The notes: a model not told the origin generated them from the letters alone. 64,000 bases of DNA from Ohtaekwangia sp. (GCA_021155195.1 JAJNPV010000017.1:1-64000); one strand, 5' to 3'. Shown: positions 26,288 to 36,343, counted from the stretch's first letter. Program-made: numbers and translations.

Positions 26288-26719
26288 ATGATTTCCCTTA
26301 AAAACGAGTTTTTTAACCGGGCTTTAAAACAGGCCACAATTCTTAGTGGCAAACCGGCCCGAATCCTGAAATTGCTTGTACAGCTATCAACAAAGGCTCG
26401 TCAGGTAAACTGGAGTGGAGTAAAAGGTGCAGAAATCAGTAGCAAATTCTTCCTGATTGGAAGACTGTTAAAGGCACAGGCCATAGGCAAATATCAAATC
26501 CCACTACGGGTGGTTATAATTTTAATAGCGGCTGTCATTTACTTTGTCAATCCGATAGATCTTATCCCTGACTTCATTCCAGGGTTAGGTCTTACCGATG
26601 ATCTGGCAGTACTCACATGGGTTTATCGCATTGCTGCTGATGAACTTGATCGGTTTGAGAATTGGGAGAAGATGATAATTAAGACACAGTCTGATTTTAT
26701 CACTTCTTCTTCGCTTTAA
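26288..26719 (+). CDS. YkvA/DUF1232 family membrane protein
   Basis: 143 residues. The conserved DUF1232 core is clear: a hydrophobic helix (VVIILIAAVIYFVNP) running into PIDLIPDFIPGLGLTDDLAVL, then an amphipathic helix. The family is widespread in bacteria with no established function. The last 20 bp overlap the 3' end of the convergent serine-hydrolase gene. It has no evident operon partner. Confidence 0.9.
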   Translation: MISLKNEFFNRALKQATILSGKPARILKLLVQLSTKARQVNWSGVKGAEISSKFFLIGRLLKAQAIGKYQIPLRVVIILIAAVIYFVNPIDLIPDFIPGLGLTDDLAVLTWVYRIAADELDRFENWEKMIIKTQSDFITSSSL

Positions 26720-28505
26720 ACGTACCATTCGGCTGAATAAAAATAGCCTCCGCTATCTTCCCTCCATTATCAGTAAACTCAATCTTAAATCCATCGAGCG
26801 ATTTGATAGAGAATTTATTCTTTCCAGTAGCGATCAATTCATACTCAGGCTGACCCGGCACAGTTAGAAAAAGAGTCTCGCCTGCTTTCAGATAAAACTT
26901 TGCAACCATCCCCGCTAGTTCATATTCACCTGCATATTTTTCCAAAGTAGCTTTATCAACGTCCATTTTGATAGGCGTGCGCTTAAAGTCAATGGGTTCT
27001 AGTGTTGGTTCAATTTTAAGAGATACTTTACTGATATCGCCACCTTCATTGGTAGCAAAATTAAACAGCAATTGAGAGGCTGTAGTGTCAACCTTCGTCT
27101 TCGCTTCAAAAGCTTCAAATACATCATAATGATAATGACGCAACCAAAGCTTCGTTAATTTAAATTTCGCGAATAAGGAATCACGTTCAACCACAAGATC
27201 GAACGAACCATATCCAGGATGAGCATATCGACCCGAAAATTCCTGCTTGCTGTGGGAAGGTCGGGTTCCTTTTACTTTGCTTGAGGACTTTGTCTTTTCG
27301 GCTTCCTTTTGATCTTTGAGGGCCTTGTCTTGTTTTGCCTTTAAATTGGTATTCCAATCAGTCTTTGAAACATTTAACATTCTATCGGCAAGTATATTCC
27401 GTACAACACTTGGCACCGAAGATCCATTTTGATTTACCAGTACTACAATCCCAACACTATCGCTTGGAAAAAATGAAGTACTTGCTGAAAAGCCATCAAT
27501 ATTACCACCATGCTCAACACGATAGTGCCCTTTATAGGATGCTAAAAACCAGCCATAACCGTAATTCGAAAGATGAACGTCTGAATTTTCCTTGTCGGGC
27601 AATGCAGGTGACACTACCATTTGCGAACTCATCGCTTCCGTAACATACGAAGCTGGCAACACCACCTTTCCTTTAAACTTACCTCCATTAATCCAGGCGA
27701 TCACCCAATTCGACATTTCATTAACGCTGCTATTAATGCTACCTGCAGGACTCATGGCTGCAATATTGTAGTAATCCATCCTTTTGATGGTTGTTTGTTT
27801 CTCCAATTCATATCCAAACGCTGCATCATCACTCTTTTTCCACTCAGCAAGGGTAAAATTAGAGCGAGTCATTCCTAATGGATCTAAAATCTTTTCTTTC
27901 ACATTCTCTGCCCATGGCTTGCCTGTAATTTTTTCGGCAATTGATCCCTGCATCAAAAACATAAAATTGTTGTAATACCATTTCTCCCTGACTCCCGTAA
28001 AGGGTTCTTGATGGGCAATGCGTTGAATCAAACTATCAGTTGATTCTGTTGGAAATAAGTACCAGGAGTAATCATGACGAGGCAAACCCGTGCGGTGACT
28101 CATCAAATCTTTCATAATGATAGACTCATCCATTTCACTACTAAAAAATTTTAATTCGGGAAAATATGTTCGAGGGCTCTCATTGAAATCCATTTTCTTT
28201 TCTTCTCTCAGCATTCCCAGCACAGAAGAAGTGAATGCTTTTGTACATGAACCAATCGCAAAAAGTGTATTGGGTGTAACAGGAAGTTTGTTTTCGTAAT
28301 CGCGATATCCAAATCCCTTGGCATACACAATCTTATTCTTCTCAATAACCGCCACCGCAAAACCCGGTGCTTGCCAAGTGTCCAACACTTTTTGAAGTTC
28401 GGTATCAACACCCGCAAAACGTTTATCAACTGCTGGTTTGTTCTTCTGGCCAAAGGCGGAGATCAGGCATAACAAAAGCCCAATAATTAAGGTTATGTTT
28501 CTCAT
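26700..28505 (-). CDS. Serine hydrolase of the beta-lactamase/class C family with C-terminal DUF3471 domain
   Basis: 601 residues with a signal peptide (MRNITLIIGLLLCLISAFGQ). The catalytic domain (about 35-390) shows the SxxK tetrad SCTK within AIGSCTKAFTSS, the YxN motif in WYYNNFMF, and HGGN (VEHGGNIDGFS) replacing the KTG box. The C-terminal part (about 420-600) carries a DUF3471-type lipocalin-like domain (FSGRYAHPGYGSFDLVVERD). Such proteins are peptidases or esterases on D-amino acid or ester bonds; true beta-lactamase activity is unlikely with this architecture. It follows the 215-residue secreted protein by 21 bp, so the two may be cotranscribed. Confidence 0.93.
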   Translation of the reverse strand: MRNITLIIGLLLCLISAFGQKNKPAVDKRFAGVDTELQKVLDTWQAPGFAVAVIEKNKIVYAKGFGYRDYENKLPVTPNTLFAIGSCTKAFTSSVLGMLREEKKMDFNESPRTYFPELKFFSSEMDESIIMKDLMSHRTGLPRHDYSWYLFPTESTDSLIQRIAHQEPFTGVREKWYYNNFMFLMQGSIAEKITGKPWAENVKEKILDPLGMTRSNFTLAEWKKSDDAAFGYELEKQTTIKRMDYYNIAAMSPAGSINSSVNEMSNWVIAWINGGKFKGKVVLPASYVTEAMSSQMVVSPALPDKENSDVHLSNYGYGWFLASYKGHYRVEHGGNIDGFSASTSFFPSDSVGIVVLVNQNGSSVPSVVRNILADRMLNVSKTDWNTNLKAKQDKALKDQKEAEKTKSSSKVKGTRPSHSKQEFSGRYAHPGYGSFDLVVERDSLFAKFKLTKLWLRHYHYDVFEAFEAKTKVDTTASQLLFNFATNEGGDISKVSLKIEPTLEPIDFKRTPIKMDVDKATLEKYAGEYELAGMVAKFYLKAGETLFLTVPGQPEYELIATGKNKFSIKSLDGFKIEFTDNGGKIAEAIFIQPNGTFKAKKK

Positions 28506-28526
28506 ATCAGTATTAAAATCATCTGG

Positions 28527-29174
28527 TTATTTGCCTGCTATATAGGGGAGTTGTCTGGAAGCCTTTCTCATGATCGTATTAATAATCGTATTGGTATCAC
28601 TCCCTAAACTTCTCGACAGAGTTTTTTCATATTTCCACATGAGTTCATTCGTTGATCCATCATTAATATTGATTGTGCATTTTCCCGAATTAGTTGGCCC
28701 GTAAAATCCTACCAGCAAGCCCAGTGCTAAGGAAGCTCCATCGGACATTGGTTTATCTGTTGAAAGGATGCCCGTAATAATGCCATCCACCTCTAATAAC
28801 TCACACAGTTCCTTAGGCGTAAATCGTTCAATGTTCGATCCATCAATATTATTCTTTGCAAGAATAGCATTGGTTGTAAGAAGATCAAGAAAAGTGATTC
28901 TGAAATTATGTTGTTCCTTCCTTTTCAAAAAATAGGATTGCATTGCGCTTTGAACAGCCTTCCCTTCGTCTTGCTGAAGTTGATACAATTGGTCTCCCGT
29001 CATTTTCTCCATCTGCTTAGGTCGCAATTTGATAATTGCCTTAAAAGGCAGAATTGCCAGTTTTTGGTGGTTTGCAGCCAGCGAATTAAAATTTGGGTTT
29101 ACATAAATCTCACGAGTTTGAGCAAAACCAGAAAGTGAGAGGGATAGAAAAAATAGAAATGAAGTTAGTTTCAT
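28527..29174 (-). CDS. Secreted protein of unknown function
   Basis: 215 residues with a clear signal peptide (MKLTSFLFFLSLSLSGFAQ). The mature part has alternating strands and helices; LAILPFKAIIKL and VDGIITGILSTD recall the fold of periplasmic CsgG/TolB-N-like proteins, but the match is too thin to name a family. Placed 39 bp after the GlcG-like gene and 21 bp ahead of the serine hydrolase, on the same strand. No catalytic motif is visible. Confidence 0.78.
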   Translation of the reverse strand: MKLTSFLFFLSLSLSGFAQTREIYVNPNFNSLAANHQKLAILPFKAIIKLRPKQMEKMTGDQLYQLQQDEGKAVQSAMQSYFLKRKEQHNFRITFLDLLTTNAILAKNNIDGSNIERFTPKELCELLEVDGIITGILSTDKPMSDGASLALGLLVGFYGPTNSGKCTININDGSTNELMWKYEKTLSRSLGSDTNTIINTIMRKASRQLPYIAGK

Positions 29175-29213
29175 TGGCGATAGATTACATTTAAATAAGT
29201 TTTGAAATTCAGA

Positions 29214-29627
29214 TTACAAATTAAAAACTGCTTGAATTGACTCTCTGGCAATTCTCTCATCTTCCTCTTCTGATAACCCACTGACGCCTATCCCTCCAAT
29301 CACCTTTCCATTTTGAATAATTGGTAACCCACCCCCAAAACCGGTAATCTTACTATCCGTCCAATACGCTTGCTCCCGATAATCGTTACGCATAAACTCT
29401 CCTTGAGCCCGAGTTGATTTGCAATCAATAGCACTAGTATAGGCTTTGCTTTGCGCAATCCGGGCAGAGGCAGGATTCGCGCCATCCATCCGTAAAAACG
29501 AAATTAACTCGCCCTCGGGTCCGGTAACTGCTACGGCAATTGACTTATTAATTTTAGTAGCAAGTTCAACTGCCTTTGCAATTAATGCAAAAGCTTCTAT
29601 GGAGCTTACTTTTTCAATGAGATACAT
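29214..29627 (-). CDS. GlcG/HbpS-family (DUF336) protein
   Basis: 137 residues. Matches the family in length and motifs: an N-terminal helix with AVELATKINKSIAVAVTGPEG, the central SARIAQSKAYTSA helix, and the glycine-rich GFGGGLPIIQNGKVIGGIGVSG followed by DERIARESIQAV. Members include GlcG of glycolate loci and haem-binding HbpS of Streptomyces; the function in Bacteroidota is not known. No signal peptide. It is 31 bp downstream of the type IX-secreted protein on the same strand. Confidence 0.92.
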   Translation of the reverse strand: MYLIEKVSSIEAFALIAKAVELATKINKSIAVAVTGPEGELISFLRMDGANPASARIAQSKAYTSAIDCKSTRAQGEFMRNDYREQAYWTDSKITGFGGGLPIIQNGKVIGGIGVSGLSEEEDERIARESIQAVFNL

Positions 29628-29658
29628 AGATTTGTCATGTTATTTTTTTCTAAAATAA

Positions 29659-31392
29659 TCAATGCCTTATTATAATTCTTTTACTTGTCTGCACGCTATT
29701 TAAATTTATCCTTAGCGTGTAAACACCATCAGCCAAATCACCTACAAATACTTTTGTTTTATCTTCCGAATGGATTACATTTTTTCTGAACGTTTCCCCA
29801 GTTGCTGATACTATTTCTACATTATGAATATTTCCTACTAATTCATCTATGGTTATATAATTATCTGATGGCACTGGATAAACTGAAATATTGGAAACTG
29901 GCTGATTCTCAACATCAGTAGTTGTCGTTTGTATACTTAAATCATCAAAAGCCCAACCCCACTTGTTTCCATCTCCATCTATATACAAGACGAATCTAAG
30001 AATCACAACTTCTCCCTCTGCATATGTATCTCTTAGATCAAATTCTTTCTTGACAAAGATTTCCTTTGTAGGTGGAAATCCTGAATCAACGTAATTTCGC
30101 CAGAAAGCATCAGCTGGATTATAATAATTAACTAAAGGTTCCCAAGTCTCACCATAATCACGCGAACCTTCAAAGCCAGCATAGTCTTGTAGTGCACCAT
30201 AATCTAATAGCAAAGCTTCTTTATAAGATACCTTTGAGTATTCCCCGCTGATAATGATTGGTTTCATGAGTGTATAGGTATAGACTGAATATCTTGGAAT
30301 ATTTGGCCCAAATCCATTAGGATACGGATGGGGTGTTTGAACAAGCTTTCCTGGATATCCAGTTAATGCAGCTCCATTAAAATAATTACCAACAAAATCA
30401 GGATTGTTAGAGTCGAAATTAGAGTAATAAAATTTAACGGGTGTTTCATAATCTTTAATAACCACCTTCCACGCATCAATCCCCTCTGGTAGAACCGATG
30501 AATTTCCAGCCTGATCTATTGAACGGATACGATAGTAAAGTGTATCTTTAACTTTCAGATTTAGCGCCCTTAAATCAATTGAATAGAAATAATAGCTTTG
30601 AAAAAAAAATTTCTTTACAGTCCATTGATCATTGCGCAAGGTCTTATATTCAACATATGCATCACTGATTGGTGTGAAGCCATCGATCACAGCAGCTTCG
30701 ATTAATAAATTATTTACTTTAGAACTAACATAATCGAAATGATAATGATAGATTAATGGGGGGACTATATCAGGCTGAATGGATAAGTTATCAATAGCCC
30801 AGCCCCAGCCACTCCCCCACCAGTTACAATTTAAACTAAATCTCAAGATAACCTCATCGCCAGATTTTACAGATGGATCAGTCATTAAATTAACCTCGTT
30901 ATGCTGAAATAAACTTGCATTACCTATTGCGAGAGAATTCCAACCAATGATATTCGAATTAAAATGTGAATTCCAAACACTCCTCACTGTTGATGTATAA
31001 GAAGATAAAGTAATCCATTTTTGAGTTCTAATATGGAATATTTGTACCTGAACAGGAGCTTGCGTTAAAACTATCTCATCATATTCCACAATCGGATTAG
31101 CATCGTTGACTATTATGTGTTTTTTAAACTCATAATACAATATTGTATCCTTTTGATGTGAAGGGGAAGCCGGATATGGATGAACAGAATGGATCGCTGG
31201 ATTATTGAATTCATTCTCTTGTTTTATTGAGAAGCCCAAACCATCAAAGTCTGATGTTGGGGTGTTGAAATCATTTTTATAAGATACAATGCTTTGACTT
31301 GAAGCTTCTCGTACAAAAATGAAAAGTATAGGAAACAACAATATTATATACAATCTTGATCGTCTCAGTTGCTTACAGCTTCTCATAATCAT
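29659..31392 (-). CDS. Type IX-secreted protein with Por sorting domain
   Basis: 577 residues. N-terminal signal (IILLFPILFIFVREASSQ), two related sandwich modules whose ends repeat the pattern VILRF...WGWAIDNLSIQ (first near residue 210, second near 485), an intervening Ig-like domain, and a C-terminal type A Por sorting domain (about 505-577; VYPVPSDNYITI and GVYTLRINLN). The C-terminal domain directs export through the type IX system and surface attachment. No catalytic motif was recognised, so adhesion or binding is as likely as an enzymatic role. It overlaps the GH65 gene by 20 bp; a second Met two codons in (31386) is possible. Confidence 0.9.
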   Translation of the reverse strand: MIMRSCKQLRRSRLYIILLFPILFIFVREASSQSIVSYKNDFNTPTSDFDGLGFSIKQENEFNNPAIHSVHPYPASPSHQKDTILYYEFKKHIIVNDANPIVEYDEIVLTQAPVQVQIFHIRTQKWITLSSYTSTVRSVWNSHFNSNIIGWNSLAIGNASLFQHNEVNLMTDPSVKSGDEVILRFSLNCNWWGSGWGWAIDNLSIQPDIVPPLIYHYHFDYVSSKVNNLLIEAAVIDGFTPISDAYVEYKTLRNDQWTVKKFFFQSYYFYSIDLRALNLKVKDTLYYRIRSIDQAGNSSVLPEGIDAWKVVIKDYETPVKFYYSNFDSNNPDFVGNYFNGAALTGYPGKLVQTPHPYPNGFGPNIPRYSVYTYTLMKPIIISGEYSKVSYKEALLLDYGALQDYAGFEGSRDYGETWEPLVNYYNPADAFWRNYVDSGFPPTKEIFVKKEFDLRDTYAEGEVVILRFVLYIDGDGNKWGWAFDDLSIQTTTTDVENQPVSNISVYPVPSDNYITIDELVGNIHNVEIVSATGETFRKNVIHSEDKTKVFVGDLADGVYTLRINLNSVQTSKRIIIRH

Positions 31393-33679
31393 CCATCTGT
31401 TTCAATAAAATTGATTTATTATTAACCATAACATTTATTGACTCACCTCTCTCAAGCACAGTATCAATTTTATCTATACTTACTTTTACTTTAATCACGC
31501 GATCTCTGAACTCCAACCGGAATGAATATGATTTCCACTGATCGGGTATAAAAGGATTAAAATGTAATTGTCCATTGCGAACGCGCATGCCCCCAAAGCC
31601 TTTTACCAAACTCATCCACGTACCAGCCATGGAGGTAATGTGACAGCCTTCTTCTGTATCATTGTTATAATCGTCTAAATCGAGGCGTGCGGTACGCAAA
31701 TAAAATTCATAGGCTTGTTCCTTATAGCCCAGTTTACTGGCGAGGATTACATGCACACAAGGTGATAGGGATGATTCATGAACGGTAAGTGGTTCGTAGA
31801 AGTCAAAGTTCCTGCGAATCGTCTCCAGATCAAAATCATCTTCAAATAAGAATATGCCTTGCAACACATCAGCTTGCTTGATATAGCAAGAACGAAGAAT
31901 CCGATCCCACGACCATTTTTGATTTAAGGGCCGATCACTTGGACTAAGGTCTTTAACTGGAATTAATTCCTTGTCTAAAAATCCATCTTGTTGAAGGATT
32001 ACTTTCCGTTCGGCATCAAATGGATAATACATATTGTCGGTTATATGCTTCCAACGTTCTGTCTCCTCAGCCTCATTAAAATTTAGCTTTGAACTTATTT
32101 CCTTGTATCGGGTGGGATTAGATTGTTTTACATATGCTGCTGACTCCATGGTAAACCTCAACGTCCATGCCCCCAAATAGTTTGTGTACCAGTTATTATT
32201 AACATTGTTCTCATATTCGTTGGGCCCGGTAACACCCAGTATGACATACTTCCTTTTGTTATCCGACCAATTAACGCGTTGATTCCAGAAACGTGCAATG
32301 CCTATCAACACCTCCAGGCCAAACTCAGTTAAATACTCTCTATCTCCTGTATAATCAATGTAATCTCGCATGGCATAGGCCATGGCACTGGTGCGGTGGA
32401 TTTCTTCGAACGTTATCTCCCACTCGTTATGACATTCTTCACCATTCATAGTAACAAATGGATAAAAAGCCGCTCCATCTTTGAAGCCTAACTTCTTTGC
32501 ATTTTCAATAGCCTTTCCCAAATGTTTGTAACGATATACAAGGAGGTTGCGCGCTACCTTTGGCTCTGCTGTACTCAAAAAGAAGGGTAAGCAATAGGCT
32601 TCAGTGTCCCAATACGTGCTACCTCCATACTTCTCCCCTGTAAACCCTTTGGGGCCGATGTTCAATCGTTCATCTTCGCCTGTATAGGTTTGTGTGAGTT
32701 GAAAAATATTAAACCGAATTCCTTGCTGAGCCGCCACATCTCCATCGATCGTAATGTCACACTCCTCCCACTTATGAGCCCACACTTTCGTGTGATCTGA
32801 GAAAAGCTGCTGAAATCCGGCTGCAACTGCTTCCTTTAATTTCGATTTACAATTAGCAACCAACTTATCCTTGGCGTGATTTTCAGAAGAAAGAATAGCA
32901 ACATATTTATAAATTGTTAATGGCGTATTTTCCTTCAATTCAGTTTCTACAACATTGTCTGCATATTTCTCGCGCAGGTTGGTCGATACTTTACCTTTAA
33001 TACTTTTACCATCAGCCTGAAGTTCATATTGCATACCTGTGCATACGTGAAAAAGTGTTTTCTTGGTCTGCGCATTTACAATAGCTAAGCCCGGTGAGGC
33101 TTCTTTGCTAACTTCATCCCAAAATTTTTCATCATAGTTAGAATCTTTGTTTACCACATCGGCATTGATGGGTAACGTTAGCGTGATGGGTGAAGAAAAA
33201 TTAAGGGCTGTAATCTCATATCGAATAGCCCCTACTTCACCATCGGCCATAGAACAAAACCGTTTTGCTTCCACTCTAATTTTTTTTCCATCGGGTAGAG
33301 CAGCAGTAAATGTGCGGTGTAGCAACCCTTGCTTCATGTCAAGTACTCGCTTAAAGCTTTCTACTTTACACTTAGCAAGATCCAATATTTGATCTTCTAT
33401 TTTTACTTTGATTTCAATCCAACTGGGCGCATTCAATACTTTTGCGAAATATTCAGGATAGCCATTCTTCCACCATCCCACACGAGTCTTATCTGGATAA
33501 TACACGCCAGCTACGTAGCTTCCCTGCAAAGTTTCTCCAGAATAGTCTTCCTCGAAATTAGCACGTTGCCCCATGCGCCCATTGCCCAAACTAAAGACAC
33601 TTTCTGAAACTTGATTATAGTGAGGATTAAGACCCTCCTCAATAATATGCCACTCGTGGTGTTTGAGATATTGCTTCAT
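31373..33679 (-). CDS. GH65 alpha-glucoside phosphorylase (maltose/trehalose/kojibiose/glucosylglycerol type)
   Basis: 768 residues, normal for GH65 inverting phosphorylases, which release beta-D-glucose 1-phosphate. Order: N-terminal beta-sandwich (about 1-270), linker helices, (alpha/alpha)6 barrel (about 320-690), C-terminal beta sheet. The catalytic acid is Glu488 in GVTGPNEYENN, the glucose-binding WDTE is at 357-360, and the phosphate-binding Lys-Gln pair is at 601-602 (KQADVLQG). No signal peptide, so cytoplasmic. Substrate specificity in this family depends on loops that I cannot score by eye. The beta-phosphoglucomutase gene follows the usual partnership, and the glycerol genes in the same operon favour a glycerol-containing substrate. 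Confidence 0.95.
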   Translation of the reverse strand: MKQYLKHHEWHIIEEGLNPHYNQVSESVFSLGNGRMGQRANFEEDYSGETLQGSYVAGVYYPDKTRVGWWKNGYPEYFAKVLNAPSWIEIKVKIEDQILDLAKCKVESFKRVLDMKQGLLHRTFTAALPDGKKIRVEAKRFCSMADGEVGAIRYEITALNFSSPITLTLPINADVVNKDSNYDEKFWDEVSKEASPGLAIVNAQTKKTLFHVCTGMQYELQADGKSIKGKVSTNLREKYADNVVETELKENTPLTIYKYVAILSSENHAKDKLVANCKSKLKEAVAAGFQQLFSDHTKVWAHKWEECDITIDGDVAAQQGIRFNIFQLTQTYTGEDERLNIGPKGFTGEKYGGSTYWDTEAYCLPFFLSTAEPKVARNLLVYRYKHLGKAIENAKKLGFKDGAAFYPFVTMNGEECHNEWEITFEEIHRTSAMAYAMRDYIDYTGDREYLTEFGLEVLIGIARFWNQRVNWSDNKRKYVILGVTGPNEYENNVNNNWYTNYLGAWTLRFTMESAAYVKQSNPTRYKEISSKLNFNEAEETERWKHITDNMYYPFDAERKVILQQDGFLDKELIPVKDLSPSDRPLNQKWSWDRILRSCYIKQADVLQGIFLFEDDFDLETIRRNFDFYEPLTVHESSLSPCVHVILASKLGYKEQAYEFYLRTARLDLDDYNNDTEEGCHITSMAGTWMSLVKGFGGMRVRNGQLHFNPFIPDQWKSYSFRLEFRDRVIKVKVSIDKIDTVLERGESINVMVNNKSILLKQMDDYEKL

Positions 33680-33769
33680 AGCTATTTACGATTTACAAAT
33701 TGTGAAGTACGACTTTAGAATATTAATTATTAAGCGCGATTTTAAAAAGTATCAACTAACTACTATGGT

Positions 33770-34414
33770 CTACATACTATCGACTAAATCAACAGAAAAG
33801 TCACCGGTATTTTTTATCACCAGTTCTGCTTTACCCAACTGATCGGGTGAGCCAACGCCCACACATTTCATTCCCGCTGCCAAAGCAGCCTCTACTCCGG
33901 CCTCTGCATCTTCAAAGACCAGGCATTCAGATGGCTTTATGCCTAACTTATGCGCTGCCAATAAAAATATTTCAGGATCGGGCTTTGTATGAACAATCAT
34001 GGTTCCATCAATAATCGTATCAAACTCCGAGGCAATGCCTAGCAATTCAATTACCCGTGGAGCATTTTTACTGCTGGATGCTAAGCCCACTTTAATATTT
34101 TTAGCTTTTAAGTTTTTTATCAAATCAACTACCCCAGGAAATATTTCTTCCGGACGAATCGATTCAATGTATTCTACAAACCAATTATTCTTTTTATCTG
34201 CTAGTTGTTCTCGCTGTTCAACAGACATTTCAATATTGCCAAGTGATAGAATAATATCAAGGGAACGCATTCTGCTTACACCTTTCAGTAGTTCGTTGTG
34301 GGCAGGTGTAAGCGTTACTGCAAACTCACTGGCTAATCGCTTCCAGGCAATGTAGTGATAATGGGCGGTGTCTATAATTACTCCATCTAAGTCAAAAATT
34401 ACAGCTTTAATCAT
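33770..34414 (-). CDS. pgmB: Beta-phosphoglucomutase
   Basis: 214 residues, HAD superfamily. Nucleophile and acid/base Asp in FDLDGVIIDTA (Asp8, Asp10), the hinge/cap region with VSRMRSLDIIL, motif II in GLASSSKNA, and metal-binding DAEAGVEAA near the C-terminus. The VSR motif of the cap is typical of beta-phosphoglucomutases and separates them from simple phosphatases. It turns beta-glucose 1-phosphate into glucose 6-phosphate (EC 5.4.2.6), the step needed after a GH65 phosphorylase, whose gene lies 90 bp downstream. Confidence 0.95.
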   Translation of the reverse strand: MIKAVIFDLDGVIIDTAHYHYIAWKRLASEFAVTLTPAHNELLKGVSRMRSLDIILSLGNIEMSVEQREQLADKKNNWFVEYIESIRPEEIFPGVVDLIKNLKAKNIKVGLASSSKNAPRVIELLGIASEFDTIIDGTMIVHTKPDPEIFLLAAHKLGIKPSECLVFEDAEAGVEAALAAGMKCVGVGSPDQLGKAELVIKNTGDFSVDLVDSM

Positions 34415-34440
34415 TTAAAAATTTAGTTAGGAAAGATATA

Positions 34441-35409
34441 TTAAACATGACCCTGAGCTATAATCTTATTGGTTTCTTTCAAAGATTTAAATACCTCAAA
34501 TGTTTTACCTTGCGTACGTAGGGCGCCAAAAGCATTCCCATACCTGGCTGCTTCAATATAATTGGTAGGATTTAATACTAACCCATAGGAAAGACCACCC
34601 GCAAAGGAATCACCACATCCTGTTGTATCAATCACTTTATCTACTTTGATGGAGGGAACGAGTTCTTCAACAAGTTCACCTTTATTTTTAAAATACGTTA
34701 AACAGCCACGAGAATCGAGTGTTACATAAACACACTTTACCCCCATAGCTAAACAATGTTCGGCAAACTCACGAATCTCTTTTCGTTCCAATTCTTCCGA
34801 AGAAAAATCTTCACTTTCATATTCCTTTTTATACCAGGAAGCATGAGCTTCCTCTAAATTCATTTTCAGCACATCAATGTAGGGCAACCATTGATCTCGA
34901 TCGATCCAGAACTTACGCTGTCGCTCACCATTTACCAAACATGCAGTGGTGGGTCCGTGCGCGTCAAAAATAATAGTCCCTTTACTTTTTGATTTAATAT
35001 ACTTTAATGTATCCAGAGATATTTCGTAATCACTAATGGGTATAAAAACAAAAACATCACTTGTCAATAGATTCTTCATATCGGCCGGTAGGATTGGATC
35101 CATAAATCCAGTTTGACGCTCCACCCGATTATTCTGATCTAAGAACCGCAGACTTATGATATCCCCCTGATCCATTTCGGTAGTGAGGTGTTTCAGGTTT
35201 ACACCTTTATAGCCTTGGAACACTTCTTCCACATTATCATGATCAACTTTTCGCAGATGGCACACAGGAACTATTTCAATGCTCTCATCACCTAACATAG
35301 ACAAAGCGATAACCGGATGAGTAACACAGCCCCATTTTTGAATTAGATCTCCGGTGTGGGTTACAATGTGATCGCGGGGGATTGGGCCAACAACTGCAAT
35401 TCGTTTCAT
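34441..35409 (-). CDS. PfkB-family carbohydrate kinase
   Basis: 322 residues. The ribokinase-like fold is shown by the C-terminal signature DTTGCGDSFAGGLSYG with the catalytic Asp, and by the central KMNLEEAHA and VYVTLDSRGCLTYF segments. The N-terminal GG signature is absent, replaced by a GCVTHP stretch, so it is an unusual PfkB member and its substrate cannot be named; fructose, adenosine-like or other sugars are possible. It sits between the ROK kinase (26 bp) and pgmB (26 bp) in the sugar/glycerol operon. Confidence 0.88.
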   Translation of the reverse strand: MKRIAVVGPIPRDHIVTHTGDLIQKWGCVTHPVIALSMLGDESIEIVPVCHLRKVDHDNVEEVFQGYKGVNLKHLTTEMDQGDIISLRFLDQNNRVERQTGFMDPILPADMKNLLTSDVFVFIPISDYEISLDTLKYIKSKSKGTIIFDAHGPTTACLVNGERQRKFWIDRDQWLPYIDVLKMNLEEAHASWYKKEYESEDFSSEELERKEIREFAEHCLAMGVKCVYVTLDSRGCLTYFKNKGELVEELVPSIKVDKVIDTTGCGDSFAGGLSYGLVLNPTNYIEAARYGNAFGALRTQGKTFEVFKSLKETNKIIAQGHV

Positions 35410-35434
35410 AAGGTAGAGGTTGAATACATCAGAA

Positions 35435-36343
35435 TTAATTTACAAGAAACGCTGCTCCAAATACTCCTGCACTATCTCCAAGTTTTGGTTTAATTACAGG
35501 AGTATCCAATTTATTATTAAACACATATTTCTTTAGAGATTCCCGACCTTCCGAATAAATAAGGTCAATATTTCCTACGCCACCACCAATCACAATTACA
35601 TCCGGATCAAGAATATTTACCACTACGCTAAGCGCAAGGCCAAAAAAATAGAACAACCGCTCCATGGTTTGCTTTGCGAATGGATCTTCTCCCATTTTAT
35701 TCAACCCGTATACTTCTTTCAAGCTCTTAGTTTGACCACTAATAGACTCGTAATATTTTTCAAGAGCCGGACCTGCCAATACTTTTTCAACACAACCACT
35801 CTTGCCGCAATAACACGCTCCCCCCGATTCATCTAAAAAATTATGCCCCCACTCACCCCCTATTCCTTGCAATCCATTAATCACTTTTCCATCTACCACA
35901 ACACCCCCGCCCACTCCTGTGCCCATGATCACCCCAAATACAACTTTTGCATCAGGATATTGCTCTTTAGCAGCACCCATGTTTGCTTCGGCCAAGGCAA
36001 AACAATTTGCATCGTTTGCCATAAAAATCTTAACCCCTAATAGGCTCTCAAGATCTTTCTTTAAAGGTTTTCCATTCAAACTTGTTGAATTACTATTCTT
36101 CATTAAACCAAGTCCTGGATCTAGTGTACCCGGAGTAGCGATGCCAATCTTAGATGGTTTGTAGCCCATCTTGGCTTCCATCTTATCGACCACGCTTTTA
36201 ATCTGACCAAGGATGTGATCATAGCCTTTGTGTCCTTCGGTAGGTAATCGATCTCTAAAAAGAACCTTGGGATCTTCTGATGAGTTGAGCACAGCGCCTT
36301 CGACTTTTGTTCCGCCTAAATCAATGCCCCAAAGGTTTTTCAT
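35435..36343 (-). CDS. ROK-family sugar kinase
   Basis: 302 residues. ATP-binding GIDLGGTKVEGAVL, catalytic Asp in MANDANCFALAEA, and the ROK zinc-binding motif GACYCGKSGCVEKVLAG. No N-terminal DNA-binding domain, so it is a kinase, not a repressor. It probably phosphorylates glucose (or fructose) released by the GH13 enzyme encoded 18 bp upstream. Typical glucokinase length for Bacteroidota. Confidence 0.92.
   Translation of the reverse strand: MKNLWGIDLGGTKVEGAVLNSSEDPKVLFRDRLPTEGHKGYDHILGQIKSVVDKMEAKMGYKPSKIGIATPGTLDPGLGLMKNSNSTSLNGKPLKKDLESLLGVKIFMANDANCFALAEANMGAAKEQYPDAKVVFGVIMGTGVGGGVVVDGKVINGLQGIGGEWGHNFLDESGGACYCGKSGCVEKVLAGPALEKYYESISGQTKSLKEVYGLNKMGEDPFAKQTMERLFYFFGLALSVVVNILDPDVIVIGGGVGNIDLIYSEGRESLKKYVFNNKLDTPVIKPKLGDSAGVFGAAFLVN

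Noticed and set aside
26700..28505. Antibiotic-resistance beta-lactamase
   Set aside because: The HGGN motif in place of KTG, the length of 601 residues and the DUF3471 domain fit the peptidase/esterase branch rather than true class C beta-lactamases.
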